64,000 nucleotides of DNA from Pantoea cypripedii (GTDB taxonomy: Bacteria; Pseudomonadota; Gammaproteobacteria; Enterobacterales; Enterobacteriaceae): positions 4,329,755 through 4,393,754 of the forward strand of contig NZ_MLJI01000001.1 of the NCBI RefSeq assembly GCF_002095535.1. The letters run 5' to 3'. The notes beneath the pieces were generated by a model. The model saw only the letters and a program-made list of their open reading frames with translations. It was not told the origin of the DNA and ran no database searches. A program made the position numbers and the translations under genes. Positions 41,999 to 51,814 of this stretch are shown piece after piece (position 1 is the stretch's first letter; the number at the start of each line of letters is the position of its first letter).

Positions 41999-42092
41999 TG
42001 ATATTTATCCGCTTTTACATCCAGGCTGTTGAGCTGCAACGGTAATTCAGGCATAACAGCATCTTACCGGATAAAAGATCGGGATGGATGCG

Positions 42093-43775
42093 ATGAAATT
42101 TCTTGGAAAGTTTTTCCTTACCTTACTGCTGCTAATTCTGCTGGCCTTTGTCATCCTGTATGTGTTGCTGCAAACACAGTGGGGTGCAGGCTGGTTTAGC
42201 CGTTGGGTGAGCGACAAAACCGACTGGCATCTGTCCCTCAGCAAAATCGAACATAACTTCTCTGCGCCTTCGCACATCATCCTTGATGACTTTAGCTTTG
42301 GTCACGATGGTCAGCCTGCGGTGCTGGTCGCCAGCCACGTCGATCTCGGTCTGGCGCTGGTGCAGTTCAGCGATCCGCTGCACTTTAGCAGCATTGAATT
42401 GCGTGATGGCGAAGTTAACCTGGCGAACCTGACCCCGGATAACGCGTTGCCGGTGCAAGCCGATCGCCTGCAACTGAATAATATGCGTATCGACAGCCCA
42501 CGCAGTGCCCTGCCAATGTTTGCCCGCAAGGTAAACGGTGGCGTTGTGCCGTGGAAGCCAACGGCCAGCGATATGCTCGGCAGCGACGCACAATTCCAGA
42601 TGAGTGCCGGTGAAATGACGCTGGACGGCGTACGCGGTAATAATGTGCTGTTGCAGGGGAATGTGGCACAACGCCGCCTGGTGCTGAGTAATATCGGTGC
42701 CGATCTGGCACGCGGCTCAATGACCGGTGATGCCGAGCGCGATGCACAGGGCAACTGGAAAATTAACCAACTGCGCCTCAATGATATCCGCCTGCAAACC
42801 CATAAAGACCTGCTCGATTTCCTCAACCCGATCAGCGATGTGCCATCGGTAACGATTAATCGCCTCGATATGACCGACGCACGTTTGCAGGGGCCAGACT
42901 GGGCGGTCACTGACCTCGATTTAACCCTGAAAAACCTGACCTGGCGCGGGAATGACTGGCAGAGCGATGATGGCTCGCTGGCGATGAATGCCGGAAACTT
43001 TATTAACGGTACCTTTGAGCTGAATGATCCCATCGTCAATGCCGATTTTTCACCTCAGGGCATTGCGCTGACTCAGTTCAGTTCACGCTGGGCCAATGGT
43101 GTGATACGTGCCAGTGGTAACTGGACGCGCAGCGACAAACGCCTGACCCTGGATGAACTGGCGGTGGCCGGGCTGGAATATACCCTACCGCAAAACTGGC
43201 GCGATCGCTGGCAGCAGAGTTTACCGACCTGGCTTGATAGCGTGCTGCTGAAGCGCGTAACGGCCAACCGTAACCTGATCATTGATATTAATCCGGCGTT
43301 TCCGTTCCAGATGACGGCGCTCGACGGCAGTGGCGAAAACCTGTTGCTGGCACGTCAGCAGCAATGGGGCATCTGGGCGGGCAAAGCCAGTTTTAACGCT
43401 GCCGAGGCCACTTTTAACCGCACCGATTTACGCCATCCGTCGATTAGCTTTAACGCGGACGATCAGCAAATTCAGGTCAGCGAGATGAGCGCCTTTAACG
43501 GCAGTGGCTTACTGGAGGGCACGGCTACCGTCGGCCAGCTGGCGCAGCGTCCGTTGACACTGCACTTGAAAGGCCAGGCGGTTCCGGCCAATATCCTGGA
43601 GAACTGGGGCTGGCCAGCGCTGTCGTTGAATGGCAATAGTAATTTGCTGCTGCAAGTAAACGGTTCACTGAGTGCGGCTGCGCCATTGCGCCCAAGCGTC
43701 AATGGCACTTTGTCGGTGACGACAGAGTCCCAGTCCGTGCAGCAGACCATGCATGGCGGGCAGGTTCAGCCGTAA
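42093..43775 (+). CDS. yicH: AsmA-family protein YicH
   Basis: A 560-aa protein anchored by an N-terminal membrane segment (about residues 7-27, FFLTLLLLILLAFVILYVLL) with a long periplasmic part of repeated beta-strand modules, as in AsmA/YhdP-type proteins. The blocks FSAPSHIILDDFSFGHDGQP, GGVVPWKP and RLQGPDWAVTDLDLTLKNLT match E. coli YicH. AsmA-like proteins are thought to form bridges for phospholipid transport between membranes; the specific role of YicH is not settled. The start at 42093 is preferred to 42084. Confidence 0.93.
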   Translation: MKFLGKFFLTLLLLILLAFVILYVLLQTQWGAGWFSRWVSDKTDWHLSLSKIEHNFSAPSHIILDDFSFGHDGQPAVLVASHVDLGLALVQFSDPLHFSSIELRDGEVNLANLTPDNALPVQADRLQLNNMRIDSPRSALPMFARKVNGGVVPWKPTASDMLGSDAQFQMSAGEMTLDGVRGNNVLLQGNVAQRRLVLSNIGADLARGSMTGDAERDAQGNWKINQLRLNDIRLQTHKDLLDFLNPISDVPSVTINRLDMTDARLQGPDWAVTDLDLTLKNLTWRGNDWQSDDGSLAMNAGNFINGTFELNDPIVNADFSPQGIALTQFSSRWANGVIRASGNWTRSDKRLTLDELAVAGLEYTLPQNWRDRWQQSLPTWLDSVLLKRVTANRNLIIDINPAFPFQMTALDGSGENLLLARQQQWGIWAGKASFNAAEATFNRTDLRHPSISFNADDQQIQVSEMSAFNGSGLLEGTATVGQLAQRPLTLHLKGQAVPANILENWGWPALSLNGNSNLLLQVNGSLSAAAPLRPSVNGTLSVTTESQSVQQTMHGGQVQP

Positions 43776-43780
43776 TCGTA

Positions 43781-43806
43781 GGGTAACGGCGATCGTGCCG
43801 TTACCC
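43781..43806. terminator. Bidirectional hairpin between yicH and fabY
   Basis: A perfect 10-bp stem (GGGTAACGGC/GCCGTTACCC) with a 6-nt loop between convergent genes. Flanking T-runs are short. Confidence 0.65.
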
Positions 43807-43814
43807 TGACTTCA

Positions 43815-44762
43815 CTAATCAATACGCGCGCCGGATCCACCCTCTTCCAGCGGTCCCTGGGGATCGGCGGGTAACACGATATATACCCCTTCAAACACCG
43901 CGCCCAGCTCCTCATCACCAAATAGCTCAACTTCCATCTGCACACGCGCTTTACGTCCACGCGCCAGACGATCGAGATCGCCACTCAGCGAGCCAAGATC
44001 GGCAATCGCGCCCGGACGGCCACTGATCGGTTTGCTATAACGAATGTGCGCATCGGCAAGAATGATGGTGCCGCCCAGATGACGTTCGCGCAGCAACAAC
44101 CAGATCAATCCCCAGCCAGTGAGCGTGGCCAGCGAGAACAGGCTACCGGCAAACAAGGTGTGGTGCGGGTTCTGGTTACCGGTTTCTGGCATGGTGGTGG
44201 CAAACTTCTGCCCGGTATATTGCAGGATACGCACCCCCATTTTTTCACTCAGCGGGATATGCTCATACCAGGCCTGCTGCAACTGCCCACACCAGTCGGC
44301 ACGATGCAGAATATCATCCAGCGTCACCACCGGTTTGATCATCAGGAAATGGCGTACCGGCGTGGTTTGGGGTGCGGTGATTTCCCCCTGATTAACGAAA
44401 CCGAGCTTGGCGAAGAACTCGACAGCATCCTCGCGGGCGCTACAGGTCACGCGTTTTGCCCCTTCCTGACGCGCCACTGACTCCAGCGTCATCGCTACCA
44501 GCGTTCCCAGGCCTTTACCCTGCACCGACGGATGCACAGCGAGGAAGCGGATAGCCGCTTCATTTTCAGCATTGATATACAACCGCCCGACCGCCACAGG
44601 CTTGCCCTGCTCATCCACCACCATCTGATGATGAGCCAGCGCATCCCAGGCATCCCGTTCGGAACCCTGCGGCTGGCGCAACGGTTTACGTAACATTTCC
44701 CAGCGGAACTGGTAGTACATATCCAGTTCTTCAGCGGTTTGCGGTACGCGAAGATGATACAT
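43815..44762 (-). CDS. fabY: FabY/YiiD: GNAT plus hot-dog malonyl-ACP decarboxylase-type protein
   Basis: A 315-aa two-domain protein. The N-terminal GNAT domain (about residues 1-145) has [16 protein letters not shown] for acetyl-CoA binding. The C-terminal hot-dog domain includes [20 protein letters not shown] and [12 protein letters not shown]. The E. coli counterpart YiiD allows fatty-acid initiation without FabH and has been described as a malonyl-ACP decarboxylase (MadA). The start [20 protein letters not shown] is conserved; an extension to 44837 is not. It follows dtd in the same direction after 59 nt, the yihY-dtd-yiiD order of E. coli. Confidence 0.92.
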   Translation of the reverse strand: MYHLRVPQTAEELDMYYQFRWEMLRKPLRQPQGSERDAWDALAHHQMVVDEQGKPVAVGRLYINAENEAAIRFLAVHPSVQGKGLGTLVAMTLESVARQEGAKRVTCSAREDAVEFFAKLGFVNQGEITAPQTTPVRHFLMIKPVVTLDDILHRADWCGQLQQAWYEHIPLSEKMGVRILQYTGQKFATTMPETGNQNPHHTLFAGSLFSLATLTGWGLIWLLLRERHLGGTIILADAHIRYSKPISGRPGAIADLGSLSGDLDRLARGRKARVQMEVELFGDEELGAVFEGVYIVLPADPQGPLEEGGSGARID

Positions 44763-44821
44763 AAAGTGATTCTCTCGTTCGGAGCTTACGTGGCTGATCC
44801 CTTGCCGCTCGGCTGAAAATC

Positions 44822-45259
44822 TCACACCTGCAACCAAAAGGTCACCGGACCATCGTTAACCAGCGCTACCTGCATATCGGCAGCAAAGCGGCCATTAGCG
44901 GTTGTCACGCCCTGCTCACGGCAGCACGCACTGAAATAGTCATAGAGGCGCTCGGCTTCCGCCGGTTCAGCACCACCCGAGAAGGAGGGGCGCATGCCTT
45001 TTTGCGTGTCAGCGGCCAGCGTAAATTGTGAAACCACCAGCACGCTGCCGCCCGCCTGCTGCACATTGAGATTCATTTTATCGTTCTCGTCACCGAAGAT
45101 GCGATAACCCAGAACGCGCTCGCACAATCGCTGTGCTTTTTTTTCATCGTCGCCCTTTTCAACACCCAGCAACACCAGCAAACCGGCACCAATCTCTCCC
45201 ACAATCGCGCTGTCGACGCTGACACTGGCGCGACTGACGCGTTGAATCAAAGCAATCAT
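44822..45259 (-). CDS. dtd: D-aminoacyl-tRNA deacylase (Dtd)
   Basis: A 145-aa homodimeric enzyme that removes D-amino acids mischarged on tRNAs. The motif [20 protein letters not shown] and the C-terminal [11 protein letters not shown] (cross-subunit Gly-cisPro region) are intact. [16 protein letters not shown] is the family start. The start overlaps the yihY stop by 4 nt (ATGA). Confidence 0.97.
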   Translation of the reverse strand: MIALIQRVSRASVSVDSAIVGEIGAGLLVLLGVEKGDDEKKAQRLCERVLGYRIFGDENDKMNLNVQQAGGSVLVVSQFTLAADTQKGMRPSFSGGAEPAEAERLYDYFSACCREQGVTTANGRFAADMQVALVNDGPVTFWLQV

Positions 45260-46128
45260 GTTTCCTCTCGTTCTTTTTCTCGTTCCCGCTGTTTTAACTG
45301 ACGATAGTCATCCAGCGTGACGGTGATTTCTGCACCTAACAACACAATACACCAGGTCCAGTAAACCCATAGAAACAGAATAGGGATTACCGCCAGCACC
45401 CCGTAAATTAACTGATACGAGGGAAACATCGTAACATAGAGCGCAAAGCCTTTTTTGCCCAGCTCAAACAGCAGGCCAGCCACCACCGCACCCACCAGCG
45501 CATCGCGCGCAGGGACACGGCGCGTCGGTACAATGCTGTACAGCAACCAGAAGGCGAGAATCGAGAGGAGTAAAGGGAAGAGGCGGAGTGCCTGCTCTAT
45601 CAGGCTATTGACGCCCGAGACGTTCACCCAGCGCAACGACAGCAGATAAGAGCTGATGGCCAGACTGGCCCCCGCCAGTAGCGGCCCGAGGGTCAGAATC
45701 ATCCAGTAGACGGCAAACGAGTACACCACAGGCCGCTTTTTATCACTGCGCCAGATGACGTTCAGGGCGCTGTCGACCGAATGCATCAATAGCAACGCCG
45801 TGACGATCAGGCTTACCGCTCCTACCGCGGTCATTTTATTCACGTTGGCGACGAACTGTTCCAGATAGCGCTGGATAGTGTTGCCCGCCGCTGGCACAAA
45901 GTTGGTGAAGATGAAGTTTTTCAGCTGCTCGCTGATATCGGAGAACACCGGAAAAGCGGCAAATAACGCAAACACCACCGCCACCAGAGGCACCAGCGCC
46001 AGCAAAGAGACGTAGGCAAGATTGCCCGCCTGCGTCGTCATGTTGTCTTCATCAATGCGCCGCCACAGCAGTTTTACCCACAGGAAAAATGCGTGTGAGG
46101 AGTGGCGCAGATGTCGCACCCACATCAC
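45256..46128 (-). CDS. yihY: YihY/BrkB family inner-membrane protein
   Basis: A 290-aa protein with about six hydrophobic helices. [41 protein letters not shown] segments, and [18 protein letters not shown] are the family hallmarks. It was once mislabelled ribonuclease BN and later grouped with BrkB; the function remains unknown. The C-terminus is highly charged ([12 protein letters not shown]). Two Met codons start the frame. It is first of the yihY-dtd-fabY group and abuts yihX without a gap of more than 0 nt. Confidence 0.92.
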   Translation of the reverse strand: MMWVRHLRHSSHAFFLWVKLLWRRIDEDNMTTQAGNLAYVSLLALVPLVAVVFALFAAFPVFSDISEQLKNFIFTNFVPAAGNTIQRYLEQFVANVNKMTAVGAVSLIVTALLLMHSVDSALNVIWRSDKKRPVVYSFAVYWMILTLGPLLAGASLAISSYLLSLRWVNVSGVNSLIEQALRLFPLLLSILAFWLLYSIVPTRRVPARDALVGAVVAGLLFELGKKGFALYVTMFPSYQLIYGVLAVIPILFLWVYWTWCIVLLGAEITVTLDDYRQLKQREREKEREET

Positions 46129-46725
46129 TCAGAGACGGCCTGCAAACCAGGCGGGCACGGTCTTACTGTCGGTAACCAATACGCTATCAATGCCGAGCGC
46201 GCGCGCAGCCTCAATATTGGCGTGGTTATCATCGAAGAACACGGCCTGGTCCGCTGTGAAGCCTTCGTTCTCCAGCACATGATGATAGATGCGTGCTTCC
46301 GGTTTGCGCATACCGACATCCTGCGACATATAGAGGGTGTCGGCAGCCTGTTGTACCTCGGGATATTGCGTCGGCCAGAACTCATAATGTAGCCGGTTGG
46401 TATTGGAGAGGATCACCACACGATGCCCATCCGCACGCAGTTTATTCATCACCGCCAGCGTATCCGGGCGCACGTCAATAAACACCGCCTGCCAACCGGT
46501 GGTGAATTGTTCGTAACTGAGCGCAATATCCAGCTGGTCGCACAACCGGGCGGCGAAATGCTGATCGCTAATCTCCCCCCGTTCGTGTTGTTCAAAAGCT
46601 TCATCCATCCGAAAGCGGCTTTGTAGCATTGCCAGTGGAACGCGTCCCAGGTCACTCCAGACACCGAGCACACGGTTGAAATCAATATCAACAATCACAT
46701 TGCCTAAATCAAAGATGTAGAGCAT
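46129..46725 (-). CDS. yihX: HAD phosphatase YihX (alpha-D-glucose-1-phosphate phosphatase)
   Basis: A 198-aa haloacid dehalogenase-type phosphatase. Motif I is FDLGNVIVDIDF with the usual nucleophile Asp, motif II VVILSNTNRLHYE, motif III lysine in RKPEARIYHHVL, and motif IV FFDDNHANIEAA. In E. coli YihX hydrolyses alpha-glucose-1-phosphate and links to glycogen breakdown. Its stop lies directly before the yihY start, so both are likely cotranscribed. Confidence 0.93.
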   Translation of the reverse strand: MLYIFDLGNVIVDIDFNRVLGVWSDLGRVPLAMLQSRFRMDEAFEQHERGEISDQHFAARLCDQLDIALSYEQFTTGWQAVFIDVRPDTLAVMNKLRADGHRVVILSNTNRLHYEFWPTQYPEVQQAADTLYMSQDVGMRKPEARIYHHVLENEGFTADQAVFFDDNHANIEAARALGIDSVLVTDSKTVPAWFAGRL

Positions 46726-46904
46726 GACGCCTCCTTATATTCCCTGGATCATTCACTCTAGCGGCAAATAGGTAGGCTGAACAGGCAGGGGGGAGGTGAA
46801 ATCCGCGATCTGGAAGCGGGCGCACCCTTCCACTTTGCAGGCCGGGTGCGGCTTACATTAAGAAATGGCCTCACGCGTTATCAGACAATTGCCCGATATT
46901 CAGG

Positions 46905-46935
46905 CAAAAAAAAGCCCCGCATTGCGGGGCTTCTT
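46905..46935 (-). terminator. typA terminator
   Basis: An 8-bp GC-rich stem (AGCCCCGC/GCGGGGCT) with a 3-nt loop, followed on the minus strand by eight Ts. It lies just past the typA stop. Confidence 0.88.
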
Positions 46936-46949
46936 CTGTTCGTTTTCGC

Positions 46950-48770
46950 TTAGTCTTTGCTGCCGCGAGACGCACGCTTACGGTCGTTCTCGGTCAGGTG
47001 ACGTTTACGAATACGTACTGATACCGGCGTCACTTCTACCAGTTCGTCGTCATCGATGAACTCGATAGCCTGCTCCAGTGTCATCTTGACTGGCGGAACC
47101 AGAGTGGTTGCTTCATCAGTACCTGACGCACGCATGTTGGTCAGTTTTTTACCGGTCAGGCAGTTTACAGTCAGGTCGTTAGAACGGCTGTGAATACCGA
47201 TGATCTGACCTTCATAAACTTCCGCACCGTGACCCAGGAACAGCTTACCGCGATCCTGCAGACCGAACAGGGCGAAGGCTACCGCTTTACCCTGACCGTT
47301 GGAGATCAGTACGCCGTTCTGGCGCTGACCCACTTCACCCGGACGAACGTCGTCGTAGTGGCTGAAGGTGGAGTACAGCAGACCGGTACCTGAAGTCATG
47401 GTCATGAATTCGTTACGGAAGCCGATCAGACCACGGCTTGGGATCACGTAGTCAAGACGCACACGGCCTTTACCATCCGGGTCCATGTTTTTCATGTCGC
47501 CTTTACGCTCACCCATTGCCATCATCACAGAACCCTGATGGGTTTCTTCGATGTCCAGGGTCACGTTCTCGAACGGCTCCTGCTTACGGCCTTCGTGCTC
47601 ACGGAAGATAACTTTCGGACGGGATACCGCCAGTTCGTAACCTTCACGACGCATGTTTTCGATCAGCACTGACAGGTGCAGCTCACCACGACCAGAAACG
47701 CGGAATGCATCAGCATCAGCAGTTTCTTCAACACGCAGTGCCACGTTGTGTACCAGTTCTTTGTTCAGACGCTCCAGAATCTGGCGCGAAGTCACGTACT
47801 TACCTTCTTTACCGCAGAACGGTGAGGTGTTTACGTTAAAGAACATGGTCACAGTCGGCTCATCCACGCTCAGGGCAGGCAGCGCTTCAACATTCTGCGG
47901 GTCACAAATGGTGTCAGAAATGTTCAGCTCACCCAGACCGGTGATCGCAATGATATCGCCAGCTTCAGCAACGGTGCTTTCGATACGTTCCAGACCGAGG
48001 TGGCCCAGCACTTTACCGACTTTACCGTTGCGGGTTTTGCCTTCGCTATCAATGATCGTAACCTGCTGGTTCGGCTTCACTTTACCGCGTTTGATGCGGC
48101 CGATACCGATAACACCCAGGTAGTTGTTGTAGTCCAGCTGAGAGATCTGCATCTGCAGCGGTGCTTCAACTTCAACCTGCGGCGGAGAAACACGGTCAAC
48201 GATCGCCTGATACAGCGGGGTCATGTCGTCAGCCATGTCATTGTGGTCCAGACCCGCGATACCATTCAGCGCTGAAGCGTAAATGATCGGGAAGTCCAGC
48301 TGTTCGTCAGTCGCATCGAGGTTAACGAACAGGTCAAATACCTGATCCACCACCCAATCCGGACGCGCGCCAGGGCGGTCGACTTTGTTGATAACAACAA
48401 TCGGCTTCAGGCCGTGGGCGAAGGCTTTTTTGGTTACGAAGCGAGTTTGCGGCATCGGGCCATCCATCGCATCAACAACCAGCAGCACCGAGTCCACCAT
48501 GGACATTACGCGCTCAACTTCACCACCGAAGTCGGCGTGTCCCGGGGTATCAACGATGTTGATACGGTAATCATTCCATTTGATGGCGGTGTTTTTTGCG
48601 AGGATAGTAATTCCACGCTCTTTCTCCAAATCGTTGGAGTCCATCACACGCTCAGTCGCTTCGGTACGGGCGTCGAAAGTACCGGACTGTTGCAGCAGTT
48701 TATCAACCAGGGTGGTCTTACCATGGTCGACGTGCGCGATGATGGCGATGTTACGCAAATTTTCGGTCAC
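46950..48770 (-). CDS. typA: Ribosome-associated GTPase TypA/BipA
   Basis: A 606-aa translational GTPase. The G domain starts [20 protein letters not shown] (G1), with the switch [14 protein letters not shown] and NKVDRPGA (G4). Domains III and V resemble EF-G, and the C-terminal domain ([17 protein letters not shown]) is unique to BipA. It helps 50S assembly, especially in the cold, and affects stress and virulence traits. It is divergent from glnA, as in E. coli. The length equals the family norm. Confidence 0.98.
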   Translation of the reverse strand: MTENLRNIAIIAHVDHGKTTLVDKLLQQSGTFDARTEATERVMDSNDLEKERGITILAKNTAIKWNDYRINIVDTPGHADFGGEVERVMSMVDSVLLVVDAMDGPMPQTRFVTKKAFAHGLKPIVVINKVDRPGARPDWVVDQVFDLFVNLDATDEQLDFPIIYASALNGIAGLDHNDMADDMTPLYQAIVDRVSPPQVEVEAPLQMQISQLDYNNYLGVIGIGRIKRGKVKPNQQVTIIDSEGKTRNGKVGKVLGHLGLERIESTVAEAGDIIAITGLGELNISDTICDPQNVEALPALSVDEPTVTMFFNVNTSPFCGKEGKYVTSRQILERLNKELVHNVALRVEETADADAFRVSGRGELHLSVLIENMRREGYELAVSRPKVIFREHEGRKQEPFENVTLDIEETHQGSVMMAMGERKGDMKNMDPDGKGRVRLDYVIPSRGLIGFRNEFMTMTSGTGLLYSTFSHYDDVRPGEVGQRQNGVLISNGQGKAVAFALFGLQDRGKLFLGHGAEVYEGQIIGIHSRSNDLTVNCLTGKKLTNMRASGTDEATTLVPPVKMTLEQAIEFIDDDELVEVTPVSVRIRKRHLTENDRKRASRGSKD

Positions 48771-48878
48771 AGCTTTGCCTCAGGCATTATAGAAATAACG
48801 CGGTATTGTACACGGATTAAGCGGAAGACTGAACATGATCACAGATTTCGCCTAAAGTTTCTTGAAGTGCTGGTTTTT

Positions 48879-48896
48879 AGCACCAATTGCGGTGCA
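48879..48896 (+). promoter_or_regulatory. NtrC site 1 upstream of glnA
   Basis: AGCACCAATTGCGGTGCA: GCACC/GGTGC arms with 6 bp between, one more than the usual 5, so it may be weaker. Confidence 0.65.
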
Positions 48897-48920
48897 TTAA
48901 TCTGCACTGCGATGGCGTTT

Positions 48921-48937
48921 TGCACCATTTAAGTGCT
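48921..48937 (+). promoter_or_regulatory. NtrC site 2 upstream of glnA
   Basis: TGCACCATTTAAGTGCT, a 17-bp dyad with the normal 5-bp centre and one mismatched arm base. Confidence 0.7.
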
Positions 48938-48952
48938 CAAATTCACCAGCAA

Positions 48953-48969
48953 AGCACCATTTAGGTGCA
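48953..48969 (+). promoter_or_regulatory. NtrC site 3 upstream of glnA
   Basis: AGCACCATTTAGGTGCA, with perfect GCACC/GGTGC arms; the best match of the set. It is about 85 bp from the sigma-54 promoter. Confidence 0.75.
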
Positions 48970-49043
48970 TGCAATCCATCCTGGTGCAGCCGCCGACTCA
49001 CTAAAGGGCGCACCACAGCACGATTTTACCTGTAATAAAAAAG

Positions 49044-49060
49044 TTGGCACAGAATTCGCT
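49044..49060 (+). promoter_or_regulatory. glnAp2: Sigma-54 promoter glnAp2
   Basis: TTGGCACAGAATTCGCT has the -24 GG and -12 GC of an RpoN promoter and is almost the E. coli glnAp2 sequence. NtrC-phosphate bound upstream would activate it under nitrogen limitation. Confidence 0.88.
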
Positions 49061-49208
49061 TTAGTATTTTCAAGCGAAAACGACAGTTGCACAACGGTTG
49101 AAGAGCTTGCCGAGATCTTTGGTTAGGAGATGTCAGAAGCCATGGCACATTCCAGGCAACGAAGTTCTCTCACCACGACGACAATGACAATTTCCAGGAG
49201 AGTTGAGT

Positions 49209-50618
49209 ATGTCCGCTGAACACGTTCTCTCGATGATGAACGAGCACGAAGTTAAGTTTGTTGACCTGCGTTTTACCGATACCAAAGGTAAAGAACAGCA
49301 CGTTACTATCCCTGCTCACCAGGTTAACGCTGACTTCTTCGAAGAAGGCAAAATGTTCGATGGCTCCTCCATCGGTGGCTGGAAAGGCATTAACGAATCA
49401 GACATGGTACTGATGCCGGACGCAACTACTGCTGTTCTGGATCCGTTCTTCGAAGACCCGACGCTGATCATCCGTTGTGACATCCTTGAGCCAGGCACCA
49501 TGCAGGGCTACGATCGCGACCCGCGTTCAATTGCTAAGCGCGCTGAAGATTTCCTGCGCTCTTCTGGCATCGCTGATACCGTTCTGTTTGGACCTGAGCC
49601 GGAATTCTTCCTGTTCGATGACATCCGTTTCGGTTCTTCAACTTCTGGTTCACACGTTGCTATCGACGATATCGAAGCAGCATGGAACACCGGTAAAGAA
49701 TACGAAGGCGGTAACAAAGGTCACCGTCCGGGTATCAAAGGTGGTTACTTCCCGGTTCCTCCGGTTGACTCAGCTCAGGACATCCGTTCTGCCATGTGTC
49801 TGACCATGGAGCAGATGGGTCTGGTGGTTGAAGCGCATCACCACGAAGTAGCAACTGCTGGTCAGAACGAAGTGGCTACCCGCTTCAACACCATGACCAA
49901 AAAAGCTGACGAAATTCAGATCTACAAATACGTTGTTCACAACGTTGCTCACGCTTACGGCAAAACCGCAACCTTCATGCCGAAGCCAATGTTTGGTGAC
50001 AACGGTTCAGGTATGCACTGCCACATGTCTCTGTCTAAAGGCGGCGTGAACCTGTTCTCTGGCGACAAATACGGCGGCCTGTCTGAAACTGCTCTGTTCT
50101 ACATCGGCGGTATCATCAAACACGCTAAAGCCATCAACGCCCTGGCTAACCCGACCACCAACTCTTATAAGCGTCTGGTCCCAGGCTACGAAGCACCGGT
50201 AATGCTGGCTTACTCTGCCCGTAACCGTTCTGCTTCAATCCGTATCCCGGTTGTTGCCAGCCCGAAAGCTCGTCGTATCGAAGCGCGCTTCCCGGACCCG
50301 GCTGCTAACCCGTACCTGGCATTCACCGCACTGCTGATGGCTGGCCTCGACGGCATCATCAACAAGATCCACCCTGGTGATGCGATGGACAAAAACCTGT
50401 ATGACCTGCCGCCGGAAGAAGAAGCTGAGATTCCAAAAGTGGCTGGTTCACTGGAAGAAGCGCTGAACTGCCTGAACGAAGACCGCGAGTTCCTGACCCG
50501 TGGTGGCGTGTTCACTGACGACGCTATCGACGCTTACATCGAACTGCGTAAGTCTGAAAACGACCGCGTTCGCATGACTCCGCACCCGGTAGAGTTCGAG
50601 CTGTACTACAGCGTTTAA
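49209..50618 (+). CDS. glnA: Glutamine synthetase, type I (GlnA)
   Basis: A 469-aa subunit of the dodecameric GSI-beta enzyme that makes glutamine from glutamate, ammonia and ATP. The N-terminal beta-grasp ([20 protein letters not shown]) precedes the catalytic domain with [27 protein letters not shown] and NRSASIRIP. The adenylylation loop [10 protein letters not shown] carries the target Tyr (about 398). The start at 49209 follows AGGAGAGTTGAGT. Transcription should come from a sigma-54 promoter driven by NtrC, and activity is set by adenylylation. A terminator separates it from glnL. Confidence 0.98.
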   Translation: MSAEHVLSMMNEHEVKFVDLRFTDTKGKEQHVTIPAHQVNADFFEEGKMFDGSSIGGWKGINESDMVLMPDATTAVLDPFFEDPTLIIRCDILEPGTMQGYDRDPRSIAKRAEDFLRSSGIADTVLFGPEPEFFLFDDIRFGSSTSGSHVAIDDIEAAWNTGKEYEGGNKGHRPGIKGGYFPVPPVDSAQDIRSAMCLTMEQMGLVVEAHHHEVATAGQNEVATRFNTMTKKADEIQIYKYVVHNVAHAYGKTATFMPKPMFGDNGSGMHCHMSLSKGGVNLFSGDKYGGLSETALFYIGGIIKHAKAINALANPTTNSYKRLVPGYEAPVMLAYSARNRSASIRIPVVASPKARRIEARFPDPAANPYLAFTALLMAGLDGIINKIHPGDAMDKNLYDLPPEEEAEIPKVAGSLEEALNCLNEDREFLTRGGVFTDDAIDAYIELRKSENDRVRMTPHPVEFELYYSV

Positions 50619-50653
50619 GTTTTCGAAGATTTTTTGTTGCCGTGGAAACTTTC

Positions 50654-50679
50654 AGCCCATCTCCGGATGGGCTTTTTTC
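50654..50679 (+). terminator. glnA terminator
   Basis: AGCCCATC/GATGGGCT stem with TCCG loop and six Ts. It reduces read-through from glnA into glnLG. Confidence 0.88.
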
Positions 50680-50699
50680 TCCACGAATTCATCGTTCAA

Positions 50700-50745
50700 A
50701 TGACGGGTTTTACCACCAAAGGCTATAATGCACTGAATTAGTGCA
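50700..50745 (+). promoter_or_regulatory. glnLp: glnL promoter with NtrC operator
   Basis: A -10 box TATAAT (50724-50729) with a -35 ATGACG (50700-50705) 18 bp upstream. The NtrC-type dyad TGCACTGAATTAGTGCA (50729-50745) covers the start point, so NtrC should repress its own operon at this internal promoter. Confidence 0.82.
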
Positions 50746-50757
50746 GAGGAACGCTGT

Positions 50758-51807
50758 ATGGCAACTGGCACGCTGCCCGATGCGGGGCAGATTCTCAATT
50801 CCCTGATAAACAGTATTTTGCTGGTCGATAATGAACTGGTAATTCATTACGCCAACCCGGCAGCACAGCAATTACTGGCGCAAAGTTCACGGAAATTATT
50901 CGGCACGCCGTTACCTGAATTAACCGGCTATTTTTCGCTGAATATTGAGGTGATGCGCGAGAGTCTTGAGGCTGGCCAGGGCTTTACCGACAGCGAAGTG
51001 ACCTTAGTGGTAGATGGCCGCGCGCATATTATGTCGCTCACGGCGCAACGTCTGCCCGATGGCTTAATTTTGCTGGAAATGGCGCCGATGGATAATCAGC
51101 GTCGTCTCAGCCAGGAACAAATTCAGCATGCTCAGCAGGTCGCCGCTCGCGATTTGGTACGCGGTCTGGCTCATGAAATTAAAAACCCGCTGGGAGGTTT
51201 ACGTGGTGCTGCGCAGTTATTATCCCGCGCCCTGCCCGACCCTTCGCTGAATGAATATACCAAAGTCATTATTGAGCAGGCCGATCGTCTGAGAAATCTG
51301 GTCGATCGTTTGCTTGGCCCGCAGCAGCCCGGTTTACATGTCACTCAAAGTATTCATCAGGTGGCTGAGCGCGTGGTCAATCTGGTCTCGATGGAGTTGC
51401 CGGATAATGTTTCGCTGGTGCGTGATTACGACCCCAGCCTGCCGGAGCTGCCACACGACCCGGATCAAATTGAGCAGGTTCTGCTGAATGTAGTACGCAA
51501 CGCGCTTCAGGCGTTGGGTGAAGAAGGCGGCACGATTATTATCCGCACCCGCACCGCGTTCCAGTTAACGCTGCACGGGGTACGATATCGCCTGGTGGCA
51601 CGCATCGATATTGAAGATGACGGCCCAGGCATTCCGGCTCAACTGCAGGATACGCTGTTCTATCCGATGGTGAGTGGGCGTGAAGGCGGCACCGGTTTAG
51701 GTCTGTCGATTGCGCGCAGTCTGATCGATCAGCATTCAGGAAAAATAGAATTTAACAGTTGGCCTGGTCACACCGAATTCTCGGTTTACCTGCCTATTCG
51801 CCAGTGA
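50758..51807 (+). CDS. glnL: Nitrogen sensor histidine kinase/phosphatase NtrB (GlnL)
   Basis: A 349-aa cytosolic sensor. A PAS domain (about residues 8-110) precedes the dimerisation/phosphoacceptor helix with [16 protein letters not shown] (His139 by E. coli numbering), followed by the ATPase domain with N box [17 protein letters not shown] and [13 protein letters not shown] (GlnB) controls its kinase/phosphatase balance toward NtrC. It starts downstream of an internal promoter with an NtrC dyad and is followed by glnG after 7 nt. Confidence 0.97.
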   Translation: MATGTLPDAGQILNSLINSILLVDNELVIHYANPAAQQLLAQSSRKLFGTPLPELTGYFSLNIEVMRESLEAGQGFTDSEVTLVVDGRAHIMSLTAQRLPDGLILLEMAPMDNQRRLSQEQIQHAQQVAARDLVRGLAHEIKNPLGGLRGAAQLLSRALPDPSLNEYTKVIIEQADRLRNLVDRLLGPQQPGLHVTQSIHQVAERVVNLVSMELPDNVSLVRDYDPSLPELPHDPDQIEQVLLNVVRNALQALGEEGGTIIIRTRTAFQLTLHGVRYRLVARIDIEDDGPGIPAQLQDTLFYPMVSGREGGTGLGLSIARSLIDQHSGKIEFNSWPGHTEFSVYLPIRQ

Positions 51808-51814
51808 GGTTTCT

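Larger units (their letters stand above)
48771..49208. promoter_or_regulatory. typA / glnA regulatory region
   Basis: A 438-bp divergent control region. Reading toward glnA it has three NtrC-type dyads (48879-48896, 48921-48937, 48953-48969), an extra half-site (TGGTGCA, about 48982-48988) and a sigma-54 promoter (49044-49060). An SD-like AGGAGA precedes glnA. The typA promoter lies near the left end, but I could not fix its boxes. Confidence 0.8.

Noticed and set aside
46790..46870. REP-like sequence between typA and yihX
   Set aside because: GCCGGGTGCGGC resembles a REP arm, but there is no matching inverted arm within reach.
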